This document shows, piece by piece, positions 52,265 to 64,000 of a stretch of DNA of 64,000 nt. The stretch covers positions 682,001-746,000 of the forward strand of contig JAAVLL010000002.1 of the NCBI GenBank assembly GCA_012103035.1, read 5' to 3'. The DNA is from Brucella oryzae. GTDB taxonomy: Bacteria; Pseudomonadota; Alphaproteobacteria; Rhizobiales; Rhizobiaceae. The stretch's first letter is position 1, and the number at the start of each line of letters is the position of its first letter. A program made the position numbers and the translations under genes. Below the pieces are notes generated by a model, which saw only the letters and a program-made list of their open reading frames with translations, searched no databases and was not told the origin of the DNA.

Positions 52265-52345
52265 TCTCTTGAACGGGAACGCTAACCATCGGTTTTACGC
52301 ATTTCCAGACGCCAAGTTCACTCGTTTGCTGGAAATGCTCTTGAA
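52265..52345. repeat. Extragenic repeat element inside the sugar ABC operon
   Basis: The segments CGGTTTTACGCATTTCC and TTTGCTGGAAATGCTCTTG match the pattern of the element at 25781-25870. The arms GCATTTCC and GGAAATGC can pair. It lies between the binding-protein gene and the first permease, so it must be transcribed. Confidence 0.65.
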
Positions 52346-52359
52346 GAGCGAATGCCTAT

Positions 52360-53302
52360 ATGAGCCAATCTGCCGACATGACAGGTATTGTGCACAAGCG
52401 CCAAAGGCGTTGGCATATACTTGTATTTCTTCTGCCTTGCGTCCTGATCTATACGGCGGTGATGGTACTGCCACTGATCGAAACATTGCGGCAGGCATTC
52501 TTCAATGTCGTCGACGGACAGCGCACTTTTGTGGGGTTCGCCAATTTTCAGGCCCTTTTGGTGATCCGAACTGGTCGCGCGATTTCTGGAATGCGTTGAA
52601 AACAACGTTATATTCTTCTGCATTCACATGCTGGTTCAAAATCCGATCGGCATTTTGCTGGCAGCCATGCTGTCCTTGCCGAAGCTGCGTTTTGCCGCCT
52701 TCTACCGCACGGCGATCTTCCTTCCGACGCTGCTGTCTTTCGTCATCGTCGGATTCATCTGGAAGCTGATCCTGTCGCCGATCTGGGGCGTAGCACCGTG
52801 GATGATGGACCTTGTCGGTCTCAAATGGGCGTTCGGCCCGTGGCTTGGCAAGGCGGATACCGCCCTTGTCACCGTGTCGCTCGTCTCGGTCTGGCAGTTC
52901 GTTGGCATTCCGATGATGCTGATCTATGCAGCCCTTCTCAACATTCCCGATGAAATCATCGAAGCGGCCGAATGTGACGGCATTACCGGCTGGAGCCAGT
53001 TCTTCAAGATCAAGCTGCCGCTCATCCTGCCATCCATCGGCCTGATCTCGGTGATGACCTTCGTTGCCAATTTCAATGCCTTCGACCTCGTCTATTCAAT
53101 GCAGGGCGCGCTGGCCGGACCGGACAAATCGACCGATATTCTGGGCACGTTCCTTTACCGCACCTTCTTCGGCTTCCAGCTGCAGCTTGGCAATCCGTCC
53201 ATGGGCGCCACCATCGCCGCCGTGATGTTCCTCATCATTCTGGCCGGTGTGTCGCTCTACCTGTTCGGCATCCAGCGCCGCATGCGCCGCTATCAGTTCT
53301 GA
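52360..53302 (+). CDS. Carbohydrate ABC transporter permease, MalF/UgpA-like (about two frameshifts)
   Basis: About 314 residues. The start at 52360 gives MSQSADMTGIVHKRQRRWHI, then LPLIETLRQAFFNVVDGQRT. The frame breaks near 52555 and again near 52615. From 52628 it is open: FYRTAIFLPTLLSFVIVGFI, the EAA loop EIIEAAECDGITGWSQFFKI, and NFNAFDLVYSMQGALAGPDK. It ends QRRMRRYQF. Confidence 0.9.
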
Positions 53303-53314
53303 GGAGCGAGAAAA

Positions 53315-54154
53315 ATGTCGAAAGCACGCACATCGCCCATTCGCACCACGCTCGTTCATGCGGCCCTGATCTTCTACATGCTGGTCGCCGTGTTTCCGGT
53401 GGCGCTGACGCTCATCAACTCGTTCAAGGACCGCAACGCGATTTTCCGCACGCCGTTGCAGTTTCCGACGACGGAAAGTTTCAGCCTCATCGGTTATGAA
53501 ACCGTTCTGAAACAGGGCTCGTTCCTGACCTATTTCCAGAATAGCACCATCGTCACGGTGGTGAGCATTTTCCTGGTGATCCTGTTCGGCGCGATGGCAG
53601 CCTTTGCGCTTGCCGAATATCGCTTCAAGGGTAACACGCTGATGGGGCTTTATCTGGCCATCGGCATCATGATCCCGATCAGGCTTGGCACGGTCGCGCT
53701 GTTGCAGGGCATGGTGGCTGCTGGTCTGGTCAACACATTGACGGCGCTGATCCTCGTTTATACCGCGCAGGGCCTGCCGCTTGCGATCTTCATCCTGTCG
53801 GAATTCATGCGAACCGTGTCCGATGATTTGAAGAATGCCGGACGAATAGACGGCATGTCGGAATATGCGATCTTCTTCAAGCTGGTGCTGCCGCTGATCC
53901 GTCCTGCCATGGCTACGGTTGCCGTCTTCACCATGATCCCCATCTGGAACGACCTCTGGTTCCCGCTGATCCTTGCGCCAAGCGAAGCCACCAAGACGGT
54001 GACGCTCGGTTCACAGCTCTTCATCGGTCAGTTCGTCACCAACTGGAACGCCGTTCTTTCGGCCCTTTCACTGGCAATGTTTCCGATCCTTATCCTTTAC
54101 GTCATCTTCTCGCGGCAGCTGATCCGCGGCATCACTGCGGGAGCTGTAAAATGA
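53315..54154 (+). CDS. Carbohydrate ABC transporter permease, MalG/UgpE-like
   Basis: Intact, 279 residues with six membrane segments. GAGGAGCG precedes ATG 53315. Conserved parts: VFPVALTLINSFKDRNAIFR, the EAA loop DDLKNAGRIDGMSEYAIFFK and VFTMIPIWNDLWFPLIL. Its stop overlaps the next gene (ATGA at 54151). Confidence 0.95.
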   Translation: MSKARTSPIRTTLVHAALIFYMLVAVFPVALTLINSFKDRNAIFRTPLQFPTTESFSLIGYETVLKQGSFLTYFQNSTIVTVVSIFLVILFGAMAAFALAEYRFKGNTLMGLYLAIGIMIPIRLGTVALLQGMVAAGLVNTLTALILVYTAQGLPLAIFILSEFMRTVSDDLKNAGRIDGMSEYAIFFKLVLPLIRPAMATVAVFTMIPIWNDLWFPLILAPSEATKTVTLGSQLFIGQFVTNWNAVLSALSLAMFPILILYVIFSRQLIRGITAGAVK

Positions 54155-55221
54155 GTTCTGCAATGCAAAATCCTGTCCGTGTTCTGTCTGCCGGACTCGG
54201 CAATATGGGCCGCAGCCATGCGCTCGCCTATCACCGCAATCCCGGTTTCGAGATCGTCGGCCTCGTCAATCGCACCAAGGTTGCCGTGCCGGATGAACTG
54301 GCGGGTTATGAAATCCATCCGTCATTCCATGATGCATTGAAGGAGCTGAAACCGGATCTCGCTTGTGTCGCCACCTATTCGGAAAGCCATGCGGATTATG
54401 CCGTCGCGGCGATGGAGCAGGGCGCGCATGTGTTCGTGGAAAAGCCGCTGGCAACGACGGTTGAGGATGCGCGCCGGGTGATCGACTGCGCGCGCGCCAA
54501 CGGACGCAAGCTCGTCATCGGCTATATCCTGCGCCATCATCCGTCGTGGATGCGGCTCATCTCCGAGGCACGCCAGCTCGGTGGGCCTTACGTCTTCCGC
54601 ATGAATCTCAACCAGCAATCCAGCGGCGCAACCTGGGAAACGCACAAGAACCTGATGAACACGACGTCGCCCATTGTGGATTGCGGCGTGCATTATGTGG
54701 ATGTCATGTGCCAGATCACCGACGCCAAACCGGTGGAAGTGCGCGGCATGGGCCTGCGGCTCTCCGATGAGATCAAGCCGGACATGTATAATTACGGCCA
54801 TCTTCAGGTGCTGTTCGATGACGGTACGGTCGGCTGGTATGAGGCAGGCTGGGGCCCGATGATGTCGGAAACGGCCTTCTTCGTGAAAGACGTGATTTCC
54901 CCGAATGGATGCGTGTCGATCGTCATGAACGAAGCCGTGACCAAATCCGACGATGTGGATGCGCATACCAAAACCGCGAATATCCGCATTCATCGCGCCG
55001 AACGGGGCGCGGACGGCAAGTTCCTGCACCCGGACACCAATCTCTCCATGGCCGACGAGCCTGGACATCAGGAATTGTGCGAACGCGAGCAGGCCTACAT
55101 GCTGAAGGCCATTCGCGAAGATATCGATCTCAACCGACATATGGATGACGCGCTGCAATCGCTGCGCATCTGCCTCGCGGCGGATGAAAGCGTGCGCTCG
55201 GGCCAGCCTGTCAAACTGTAA
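54151..55221 (+). CDS. Gfo/Idh/MocA-family NAD(P)-dependent dehydrogenase
   Basis: Intact, 356 residues. The N-terminal Rossmann domain starts [20 protein letters not shown]; the motif [20 protein letters not shown] contains the family E-K-P lysine. The C-terminal domain includes [20 protein letters not shown], with the catalytic His region. It sits inside the ABC operon, between the permeases and the ATPase. It probably oxidises the imported sugar or a derivative; family members act on many sugars and cyclitols. Confidence 0.93.
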   Translation: MSSAMQNPVRVLSAGLGNMGRSHALAYHRNPGFEIVGLVNRTKVAVPDELAGYEIHPSFHDALKELKPDLACVATYSESHADYAVAAMEQGAHVFVEKPLATTVEDARRVIDCARANGRKLVIGYILRHHPSWMRLISEARQLGGPYVFRMNLNQQSSGATWETHKNLMNTTSPIVDCGVHYVDVMCQITDAKPVEVRGMGLRLSDEIKPDMYNYGHLQVLFDDGTVGWYEAGWGPMMSETAFFVKDVISPNGCVSIVMNEAVTKSDDVDAHTKTANIRIHRAERGADGKFLHPDTNLSMADEPGHQELCEREQAYMLKAIREDIDLNRHMDDALQSLRICLAADESVRSGQPVKL

Positions 55222-55249
55222 GCCGGTAGAATTTAAGGGAATTTATCAC

Positions 55250-56250
55250 GTGGGATCGCTGCTACTCAAATCGATACACAAGCGCTACGGTGCACAGGAA
55301 GTTCTGAAAGACATCAATCTGGAAGTGCAGGACGGCGAGTTCATCATCTTCGTCGGACCTTCCGGTTGCGGCAAGTCAACGCTGCTGCGTTCCATTGCCG
55401 GTCTGGAAGACGTCTCTTCCGGTCAGGTGCTCATCAATGGTGAGGACGTAACCGTCACGCCGCCGTCGAAGCGCGGCATCGCCATGGTGTTTCAGTCCTA
55501 TGCGCTTTATCCGCATCTGACGGTGAAGGACAATATGGGCCTCGGCCTCAAGCAGGCAGGCACGCCCAAGGCGGAAATCGAAACGCGCGTTTCCAAGGCT
55601 TCGGCAATGCTTGCGCTGGACCCTTATCTGGGTCGGCGTCCCGCTGAAATGTCGGGTGGCCAACGCCAGCGCGTCGCCATCGGTCGTGCACTGGTGCGCG
55701 AACCGGAACTGTTCCTGTTCGATGAACCACTGTCGAACCTCGACGCTGCGCTTCGCGTGCAGACCCGGCTTGAAATCGCCAAGCTGCACCGCGAGCTCAA
55801 GGCAACGATGATCTATGTGACGCATGATCAGGTGGAGGCAATGACCCTTGCCGACCGCATCGTTGTCCTCAATGCCGGTCGCATCGAGCAGGTCGGCTCG
55901 CCTATGGAACTCTATAACAAGCCGGACAATCTTTTGTCGCGAGCTTTATTGGTTCGCCGCAGATGAATTTCGTAGATGGCGCTCGCATCGACGACACCGG
56001 AGCGAAGACGGTCGGCGTCCGCCCCGAGCATATTTCCATCAATCGCGACAGTGGCAAATGGAAAGGCAAGGTCATCCACGCCGAACATCTTGGCGCCGAT
56101 ACGATCCTTTACGTCGAAACAGAAGCTGCCGGCCTGATAACGGTACGACTCTTCGGCGAACACCACTACAATGAAGACGATGTGATCTTCATTACGCCGG
56201 ATGACAGCAAAGTGCATCGGTTCGATGGGGACGGCAAAGCGATCCGCTGA
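55250..56250 (+). CDS. Carbohydrate ABC transporter ATP-binding protein, MalK/UgpC-like (one frameshift)
   Basis: About 333 residues. GTG at 55250 follows AAGGGA. Walker A is GPSGCGKST, signature [15 protein letters not shown], Walker [17 protein letters not shown], switch [16 protein letters not shown] is missing near 55933 (repaired [15 protein letters not shown]-like, reading [15 protein letters not shown]). The C-terminal TOBE/regulatory domain contains [10 protein letters not shown]. One such ATPase serves both permeases. Confidence 0.94.
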
Positions 56251-56288
56251 CCGGTCATTTCGTAGCTTCTTGCCAAGCCGTGCTCACG

Positions 56289-56317
56289 AGCCGTACTCGG
56301 GGGTGCGGCTTTTCTTT
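56289..56317 (+). terminator. Probable terminator after the sugar ABC operon
   Basis: AGCCG (56289-56293) pairs with CGGCT (56306-56310), followed by TTTCTTTGG. The stem is short but placed 38 bases after the ATPase stop. Confidence 0.5.
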
Positions 56318-58061
<1,744 letters not shown>

Positions 58062-58064
58062 TCT

Positions 58065-59078
58065 ATGAGCAAAATGACCATGATCGAGGCGATCCAGAAC
58101 GCCCACGATATCGCCATGGAACGTGACAAGAAGGTTGTCGTGTTCGGTGAGGATGTCGGTTATTTTGGCGGTGTTTTCCGCTGCACCGCTGGCTTGCAGA
58201 AGAAATACGGCAAGGAACGCTGCTTCGATGCGCCGATCAGCGAGCTTGGCATCGTCGGCACGGCGATCGGCATGGCGGCTTACGGCCTGCGCCCCTGCAT
58301 CGAAGTGCAGTTCGCGGATTATGTCTATCCCGCCTATGACCAGATCGTGTCGGAAGCCGCGCGCCTTCGCTATCGCTCGGCAGGCGAGTTCACCTGTCCC
58401 ATCGTGATCCGCATGCCTTCCGGCGGCGGCATCTATGGCGGGCAGACCCACAGCCAGAGCCCGGAAGCGCTTTTCACCCATGTTTCCGGCCTCAAGACGG
58501 TCATGCCCTCGACGCCCGCCGACGCCAAGGGCCTGCTGCTCGCGGCCATCGAGGATCCCGATCCGGTTATCATGTTCGAGCCGAAGCGCCTTTATAACGG
58601 CCCGTTCGACGGCCACCACGACAAGCCGGTCACGTCATGGAAGAAGCATGATCTGGGCGAGGTGCCGGACGGCTATTATACCGTGCCGCTTGGCAAGGCC
58701 GCGATCCGCCGCGAAGGCAACGATGTGACGGTGCTGGCCTATGGCACCATGGTTCATGTGGCGCTCGCCGCAGCCGAGGAAACCGGCGTCGATGCGGAGG
58801 TGATTGATCTGCGCACGCTTCTGCCGCTCGACACCGAGACGATCATGGCCTCGGTGAAGAAGACCGGGCGCTGCGTCATCGTGCATGAGGCGACGCTCAC
58901 CTGCGGCTACGGCGCGGAGCTTGCCGCACTCGTTCAGCGTGACTGCTTCTATCATCTGGAAGCGCCGATCCTGCGCGTCACCGGCTGGGACACGCCTTAC
59001 CCGCATGCGCAGGAATGGGCCTATTTCCCCGGTCCCGACCGGGTAGGTCGCGCGCTCACATCGATCATGGAGGCTTAA
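58065..59078 (+). CDS. bkdA2: Branched-chain 2-oxoacid dehydrogenase E1 beta subunit
   Basis: Intact, 337 residues. Conserved parts: MIEAIQNAHDIAMERDKKVV, VVFGEDVGYFGGVFRCTAGL, FDAPISELGIVGTAIGMAAY and GGGIYGGQTHSQSPEALFTH. It begins three bases after bkdA1 and ends directly before bkdB. Confidence 0.96.
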   Translation: MSKMTMIEAIQNAHDIAMERDKKVVVFGEDVGYFGGVFRCTAGLQKKYGKERCFDAPISELGIVGTAIGMAAYGLRPCIEVQFADYVYPAYDQIVSEAARLRYRSAGEFTCPIVIRMPSGGGIYGGQTHSQSPEALFTHVSGLKTVMPSTPADAKGLLLAAIEDPDPVIMFEPKRLYNGPFDGHHDKPVTSWKKHDLGEVPDGYYTVPLGKAAIRREGNDVTVLAYGTMVHVALAAAEETGVDAEVIDLRTLLPLDTETIMASVKKTGRCVIVHEATLTCGYGAELAALVQRDCFYHLEAPILRVTGWDTPYPHAQEWAYFPGPDRVGRALTSIMEA

Positions 59079-60390
59079 ATGGCTCATTTCGCAATCAAGC
59101 TCCCTGATGTCGGCGAAGGCGTTGCCGAGGCCGAACTTGTCGAATGGCATGTGAAAGTGGGCGACATCATCCGCGAGGACGATCTTCTCGCCGCCGTCAT
59201 GACCGACAAGGCAACGGTGGAAATTCCCTCCTCACGCGCGGGCAAGGTGGTCGCCATCAATGGCGAAGTGGGCGAGAAGATCGCTGTTGGCTCCGAACTC
59301 GTGCGCCTTGAAATCGAAGGCGGCGCGGGGAAGAAAAGCCTGTCGAAGAAGCCGAGGAAAATCCGGCTCCGGCGGCAGTAGAAACGGTCAAACCGCAACC
59401 GGCGCCTGCTCCTGAAGCACCTGTTCTGTTGCAGACACCGGTTCCTCCGAAAGCTGCGGCACCGAAGCCTGAAGCCGCGAGCCGCGCTTTCTCCGGAGCG
59501 GGGCCAATACGCAACGAAGGCGAAAGGCCGCTGGCCACACCGTCTGTCAGGTTGCGGGCCCGCGATGCAGGGGTCGATCTGCGTCGTGTTCGCGGAACAG
59601 GTCCGGCCGGACGCATCACGCATGAAGACCTTGACGCCTTTTTCCAGATGGAAAGCGGCGCTGCCCCGGTTTTGTCGGGCTATACGGCTGATACATCGGT
59701 CAATGAAATCAAGGTCATCGGCCTTCGCCGCAAGATCGCCGAGCGCATGGCGGAAGCCAAGCGCCATATTCCGCACATCACCATTGTCGAGGAGGTGGAC
59801 GTCACCCAGCGAAGAGCGCGCAGCAGCCTCAACAATGAAAAGAAGGAGGGGCGTCCACGCCTCACGCTTCTACCTTTTGTCATCCGCTCCATCGTGAAGG
59901 CGGTGAAGGAACAGCCGGGCCTCAATGCGCATTTTGACGATGAGGCGGATATCATTCGCCAGTTCGGCGGCGTGCATGTCGGCATCGCCACGCAGACGCC
60001 GAACGGCCTCATCGTCCCCGTTGTGCGCCATGCGGAAAGCATGAGCGTGTTCGCGGCGGCTTCGGAATTGTCGCGGGTTACCGACGCAGCGCGCAACAGC
60101 ACGGCGAAGCGGGAGGAACTGACCGGTTCCACCATTACCATCACATCGCTTGGACCGCTCGGTGCAATCGCCACAACACCAATCATCAATCGCCCGGAAG
60201 TCGCGATCGTCGGCATCAACAAGATGGCCGTTCGTCCGATGTGGGACGGTGCGCAATTCGTGCCGCGTAAAATGATGAATCTTTCATGCAGTTTCGATCA
60301 CCGCGTGATCGATGGCTGGATGCGGCGGTCTTCGTGCAGAAGCTGAAAAGCCTCCTGGAGACGCCTGCCATGATTTTTGTAGAAGGCTGA
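59079..60390 (+). CDS. bkdB: Branched-chain 2-oxoacid dehydrogenase E2, lipoamide acyltransferase (two frameshifts)
   Basis: About 437 residues. The N-terminal lipoyl domain has the modified Lys44 in [12 protein letters not shown]. An Ala/Pro-rich linker follows, then a peripheral-subunit-binding domain ([20 protein letters not shown]), and the C-terminal catalytic domain with [19 protein letters not shown], whose His/Asp motif is broken by the second indel. Bases are missing near 59332 (G run) and 60322 (G). The segment after VDVTQ is slightly unlike relatives and may hide further indels. It forms the complex core. Confidence 0.93.
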
Positions 60391-60394
60391 TCGA

Positions 60395-61787
60395 ATGAGT
60401 GAGATTTCCTGCAAACTCCTGATCATCGGCGGCGGCCCCGGCGGCTATGTATGCGGCATCCGGGCAGGCCAGCTTGGCATCGATACGGTGCTGGTGGAAA
60501 AGACGCGACTTGGGGCACCTGCCTCAATGTGGGTTGCATTCCATCCAAGGCGCTGATCCATGCAGCTGACGAGTTCCATCACCTTTCCGTCTTTGCATCG
60601 AAGGGCGCTCTCGGCATCACGGCGCAAAACCCGGTCATCGATTTTGCCAGAACGCTTGAGTGGAAAGACGGCATCGTGAGCCGTCTGAATGGCGGTGTGG
60701 CCGGTCTCCTGAAACGGTCGCGTGTGCGCATGTTCCACGGACAGGCTCGCTTTCTCGACGGAAAGACCGTTCTTGTTGAAACGGACACGGGCCGCCAGAC
60801 GATCCACGCCGAAAACATCGTGATTGCAACCGGTTCGGTTCCGGTTGAAATTCAAGCACTGCCATTTGGCGGAAAAGTCATTTCATCTACCGAAGCGCTG
60901 TCGCTGGAAAAATTCCGGAAAGGCTCGCCATCGTCGGCGGCGGCTATATCGGGCTGGAAATCGGCACCGCCTTTGCCAAGCTCGGTGCAAAGGTCACCGT
61001 GGTGGAGGCTACCGACCGCATCCTGCCGCAATATGATGCGGAACTGACGCGTCCGGTCATGGCGCGCCTGAAAGCGCTCGGCGTCGAAGTCCTGACCAGC
61101 ACTTCAGCGAAGGGGCTATCGAAGGATGAAGCAGGGCTGGAAGTCCTGACAGCCGGTGGAACCACGAAAACCATCAAGGCCGACAAGATCCTCGTAACCG
61201 TCGGGCGCAAACCGCAGACCGATGGCTGGGGCCTGAGCGAAATCCGGCTGGATATGGATGGCCGCTTCATCCGCATCGATGATCGCTGCCGCACGTCCAT
61301 GCGTGGCGTCTATGCCATCGGTGACGTGACCGGTGAACCGATGCTTGCGCATCGTGCCATGGCACAGGGCGAAATGGTGGCGGAAATAATCGCAGGCGGC
61401 AATCAGGTTTGGGACAAACGCTGCATCCCCGCCGTCTGCTTCACCGATCCGGAAATCGTCACTGTAGGGCTTTCGCCCGAGGAGGCCCGCAAGGCTGGTC
61501 ATGAAATTCAGGTCGGCATTTTCCCGTTTCAGGCTAATGGCCGGGCAATGACCATCGAGCGCGAAGACGGCATGTTCCGTGTCGTTGCGCGTGCGGACAA
61601 TCACCTCATCCTCGGCATTCAGGCTATCGGCGTCGGCATATCCGAGCTTTCATCATCCTTCGCGCAGGCGGTGGAGATGGGCGCAAGGCTGGAAGACATC
61701 GCCGCGACGATCCACGCGCATCCGACATTGAGCGAAGGCTTTGCCGAAGCCAGCATGAAAGCGCTCGGTCACGCCTTACACATCTAG
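60395..61787 (+). CDS. lpdV: Dihydrolipoamide dehydrogenase E3 (two frameshifts)
   Basis: About 465 residues. FAD site [20 protein letters not shown]; redox disulfide [15 protein letters not shown], which the missing G near 60512 interrupts; NAD site [20 protein letters not shown] after the second break near 60905; and the C-terminal dimer-interface motif [13 protein letters not shown] with the catalytic His. It reoxidises E2 dihydrolipoamide. It is the fourth and last bkd gene. Confidence 0.95.
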
Positions 61788-62565
61788 TTCTTGGACTTAC
61801 GCTCGTGCCGCCAGAGAAAAATGGCCGCACCGGCAACCATGGCGGCAAGCGCAAACCATGTGATTGCATAGGAAAGATGGCTGTTGCGGAATTTCACCAC
61901 CGTCAGCCCGCCGATAGGAAGCGTCCGGAACCGGATTTTGCATCCGCATCGATGAAATAGGGCGCGACCGGTCCCAGGTTTTCCTTTTGCGCGAAGGCCG
62001 CGACATCGCGCGAATTCCAGTCATTGCGCGCGGGATCGTTCGGGCGCAGGAAAAATCCATCCGGTTCCGGCATGCGCAACAAGCCTGTTACGGTCGTCTC
62101 TCCGGCGATCTGCGTTTCCTGCCGCGATGACGGGTCGCGCCTGTCGCCGGGAACAAAGCCGCGATTGATGAAGGTCAACGCTCCGTCGGGCGAGCGCATC
62201 GGCGTAAGCACCCAATATCCCGCGCCGCGCTCGGTCAGCGCATGGACCAGAACTTCCTTGTCATTCAGATAGGTGCCGGTCAGCCTGACATGACGGTACT
62301 CGTCCTCCTTCCGGTTGACATTGGCCCAGTCATCCTTTCCCGGTGCGGCGACCGGCTCGGCGTGGACCCGGGCATCAACTCTTGCAATAAGATCGAGCTT
62401 CCATTGCAGGCGCTCGACCTGCCAAATGCCGAGCCCCATGAAAAGAATGAAGAAAGCCGCCCCCAATACGGACATTAAACCAAGGAGGAATCGGGAGGAG
62501 GTCTTCTGAACCGTTTGGTCGTTTTCGGGGAGGGCATCATCTTGTCCTTCAATCACGGCAGCCAA
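61784..62565 (-). CDS. SURF1-family cytochrome oxidase assembly protein (one frameshift)
   Basis: About 260 residues. Two membrane helices (FLLGLMSVLGAAFFILFMGL near the N-terminus and a C-terminal one in SYAITWFALAAMVAGAAIFL) flank the periplasmic domain with LGIWQVERLQWKLDLIARVD, VLTPMRSPDGALTFINRGFV and NDWNSRDVAAFAQ. A base is missing near 61934; repaired it reads SRTLPIGGLTVVKFRNSHLS and ends RHERKSKN. The stop overlaps the convergent lpdV stop by four bases. SURF1 helps insert heme into aa3-type oxidases; here it is away from the cta genes. Confidence 0.9.
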
Positions 62566-62721
62566 CAGAGCCTGATGCAGAAAGTGGCCTTCTATAACAA
62601 AAATTCAATGGCAAGAAAGGGTTGCACCACAAAAGAACGTGATCGCTGAACTTGTCAGTCGCAGGCCGGATTTCACATACTGGCAGAAGAGAATCGCACT
62701 ATTTCTGAGAAGTAGCTGGAT

Positions 62722-63946
62722 ATGACGGATTGTATCGTTCTGGGTGCCGGTATGGTGGGTGTCGGAGCCGCGCTCGCCTTGCAGGAGCGGGGCTGGTCCG
62801 TTCTTCTTGTCGACCGAAACAATCCGGGAAGCGAAACGAGCTACGGCAATGCCGGAATAATCCAAACAGAAGCCGTCAGTCCCTATGCCTTGCCGCGTGC
62901 CCCTTTGGAACTTTTGAAGGCTGCATTCGGCGCCAATAATCAGGTCGCATGGCGGCAGGGGATATGCCGGGGCAGATCGGCCCATTGTTGCGCTACTGGC
63001 ATCATTCGGAAACGAAACGGCATCGGACAGTTTCACAGTTCTATGCGCGTATGATCCGCCGTGCGACTGACGATCACGCGCCTTTAATCAAAGCGTCGAG
63101 CGAGAACCTGATAAGGCGGACGGGCTTGCGCGAGCTACATCGTTCTTCCCGTTCGTTTGAAATTTCCGCGCGTGATGCGGAGCGAAAGAAACAGGAATTT
63201 GGCGTTGCCAGCATCATTGAGGACAGCAAGGCTGTCAGCGTTGCCGAGCCATCCTTGAAGACAGGTCTGGCAGGAGCCATCCACTGGACCGATCCCTGGT
63301 CCTGTTCCGATCCGGGTGCGCTTGCCCAGGCCTATGTCAACCTGTTCGTAAAACGCGGCGGCATCTTTCTGCATGGCGATGCGCGCAGCTTGCAGCAGGA
63401 TGGTGCTGGCTGGCGGGTTGACACGAGGGAAGGACCGCACCGCGCGCGTCAGGTTGTGCTTGCGCTCGGTCCATGGAGTCCGGAAGTCCTTCGCGGTTTC
63501 GGTTATAGAATTCCGATGGTTCTCAAACGGGGATATCATCAGCACTATTCCGGCGCCGGACCGAAGATTCCAATCGTCGACGTAAACAATTCAACGGTCG
63601 CAACACCGATGGATGCGGGCTTGCGCATCCTGACCGGGGCCGAACTGACACCTTTGAACAGCGTGGCTCGCCATCAGCAGCTTAACAGGTCTATCGAGGC
63701 TATAAGCGCGCTTTTCGACATAGGCTCTCCCGTGGAGCAGACATCATGGTTCGGTAGCCGTCCCTGTATGCCGCGAATGCTGCCCGTCGTTGCGGAAGCC
63801 CCGCGACACAAGGGGTTGTGGCTTGATTTCGGCCACGGCCACCAAGGCTTTACGCTTGGTCCTACGACCGGGCGGCTTCTCGCTGAACGTATGGGCGGGA
63901 AGCAAAGGATACCGAGCTTTATCGTGCACTTGATCTTCAACACTGA
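62722..63946 (+). CDS. FAD-dependent D-amino-acid dehydrogenase-like protein (frameshifts near start and end)
   Basis: About 409 residues, DadA-like. FAD site CIVLGAGMVGVGAALALQER, then SETSYGNAGIIQTEAVSPYA. A G is missing near 62953 (repaired VAWRAGDMPGQIGPLLRYWH). The C-terminal FAD contact is GLWLDFGHGHQGFTLGPTTG. After MGG near 63897 the given frame continues to 63992 with an unusual tail; adding a G there instead gives EAKDTELYRALDLQH and a stop at 63946, which I prefer. The substrate is probably a D-amino acid or N-methylated amino acid. Confidence 0.83.
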
Positions 63947-64000
63947 CTATCTTGTGACGATAAAATTACAGCGCCTGCCGCATTCGCTTTGAATGCGTGG

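Overview
The window looks like a chromosomal segment of an alphaproteobacterium of the Brucella/Ochrobactrum group. I infer this from gene content and style: an Mrp antiporter with subunits A and B fused, a cydDCABX cluster, a TauXY-type taurine operon, a bkd operon, moderate-to-high GC coding sequence, and dispersed extragenic elements built on AGAGCATTTCC / GGAAATGCTCT. There are no tRNA, rRNA, CRISPR, transposase or phage genes. I found 58 protein genes, most of them in transport, catabolic or respiratory operons.

The sequence carries many single-base indels. About 42 of the 58 genes lose frame at least once. In nearly every junction I checked, restoring one base in a short homopolymer (GGGG to GGGGG, TTTT to TTTTT, AAAA to AAAAA) rejoins the two reading frames into one recognisable protein. 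Housekeeping-type genes (cydA, cydB, lpd, mogA) are hit as often as accessory ones. I read this as sequencing or assembly error rather than gene decay, and annotate each broken gene as one full-length CDS, noting where the breaks are.

Layout. 0-9 kb: a GH25 lipoprotein; a MocR/PdxR-type regulator divergent from an FMN-binding PNPOx-like protein; an Lrp regulator divergent from a polar amino-acid ABC importer operon that ends in a RocB-like M20 peptidase. 9-18.3 kb: a complete taurine regulon, tauR divergent from tauABC-tauXY-xsc-pta, which imports taurine, deaminates it to sulfoacetaldehyde, and converts that to acetyl phosphate plus sulfite and then acetyl-CoA. 18.4-22.4 kb: a large OmpA-family protein with long low-complexity domains, two tandem paralogous small proteins, and a GNAT acetyltransferase. 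22.8-27.8 kb: an M20 amidohydrolase with a second polar amino-acid ABC importer, then a stack of hairpins. 27.9-32.7 kb: mogA followed by the four-gene Anbu operon (circularly permuted ATP-grasp, alpha-E, transglutaminase-like, Anbu peptidase). 32.7-35 kb: a nitroreductase and a YdhS-like FAD/NAD(P) protein. 35.3-41.4 kb: an Mrp/Pha-type cation/H+ antiporter operon. 41.7-48.8 kb: a GbsR/MarR regulator and cydDCABX (cytochrome bd oxidase and its ABC exporter). 48.9-56.3 kb: a HutC-type repressor and BadF-type sugar kinase divergent from a carbohydrate ABC importer with a Gfo/Idh/MocA dehydrogenase. 56.8-61.8 kb: bkdA1-bkdA2-bkdB-lpdV (branched-chain 2-oxoacid dehydrogenase). 61.8-64 kb: SURF1 and a DadA-like FAD amino-acid dehydrogenase.

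The common theme is scavenging of amino acids, taurine and sugars, feeding central metabolism, next to respiratory and ion-homeostasis machinery. The most unusual system is the Anbu/ATP-grasp/alpha-E/transglutaminase operon, a known but functionally unresolved conserved cassette. The least explained items are the tandem Cys-containing small proteins at 20.7-21.6 kb and the long E/Q-rich plus N/V/T-rich OmpA protein. Several inverted or direct repeats in front of regulator genes are good operator candidates.
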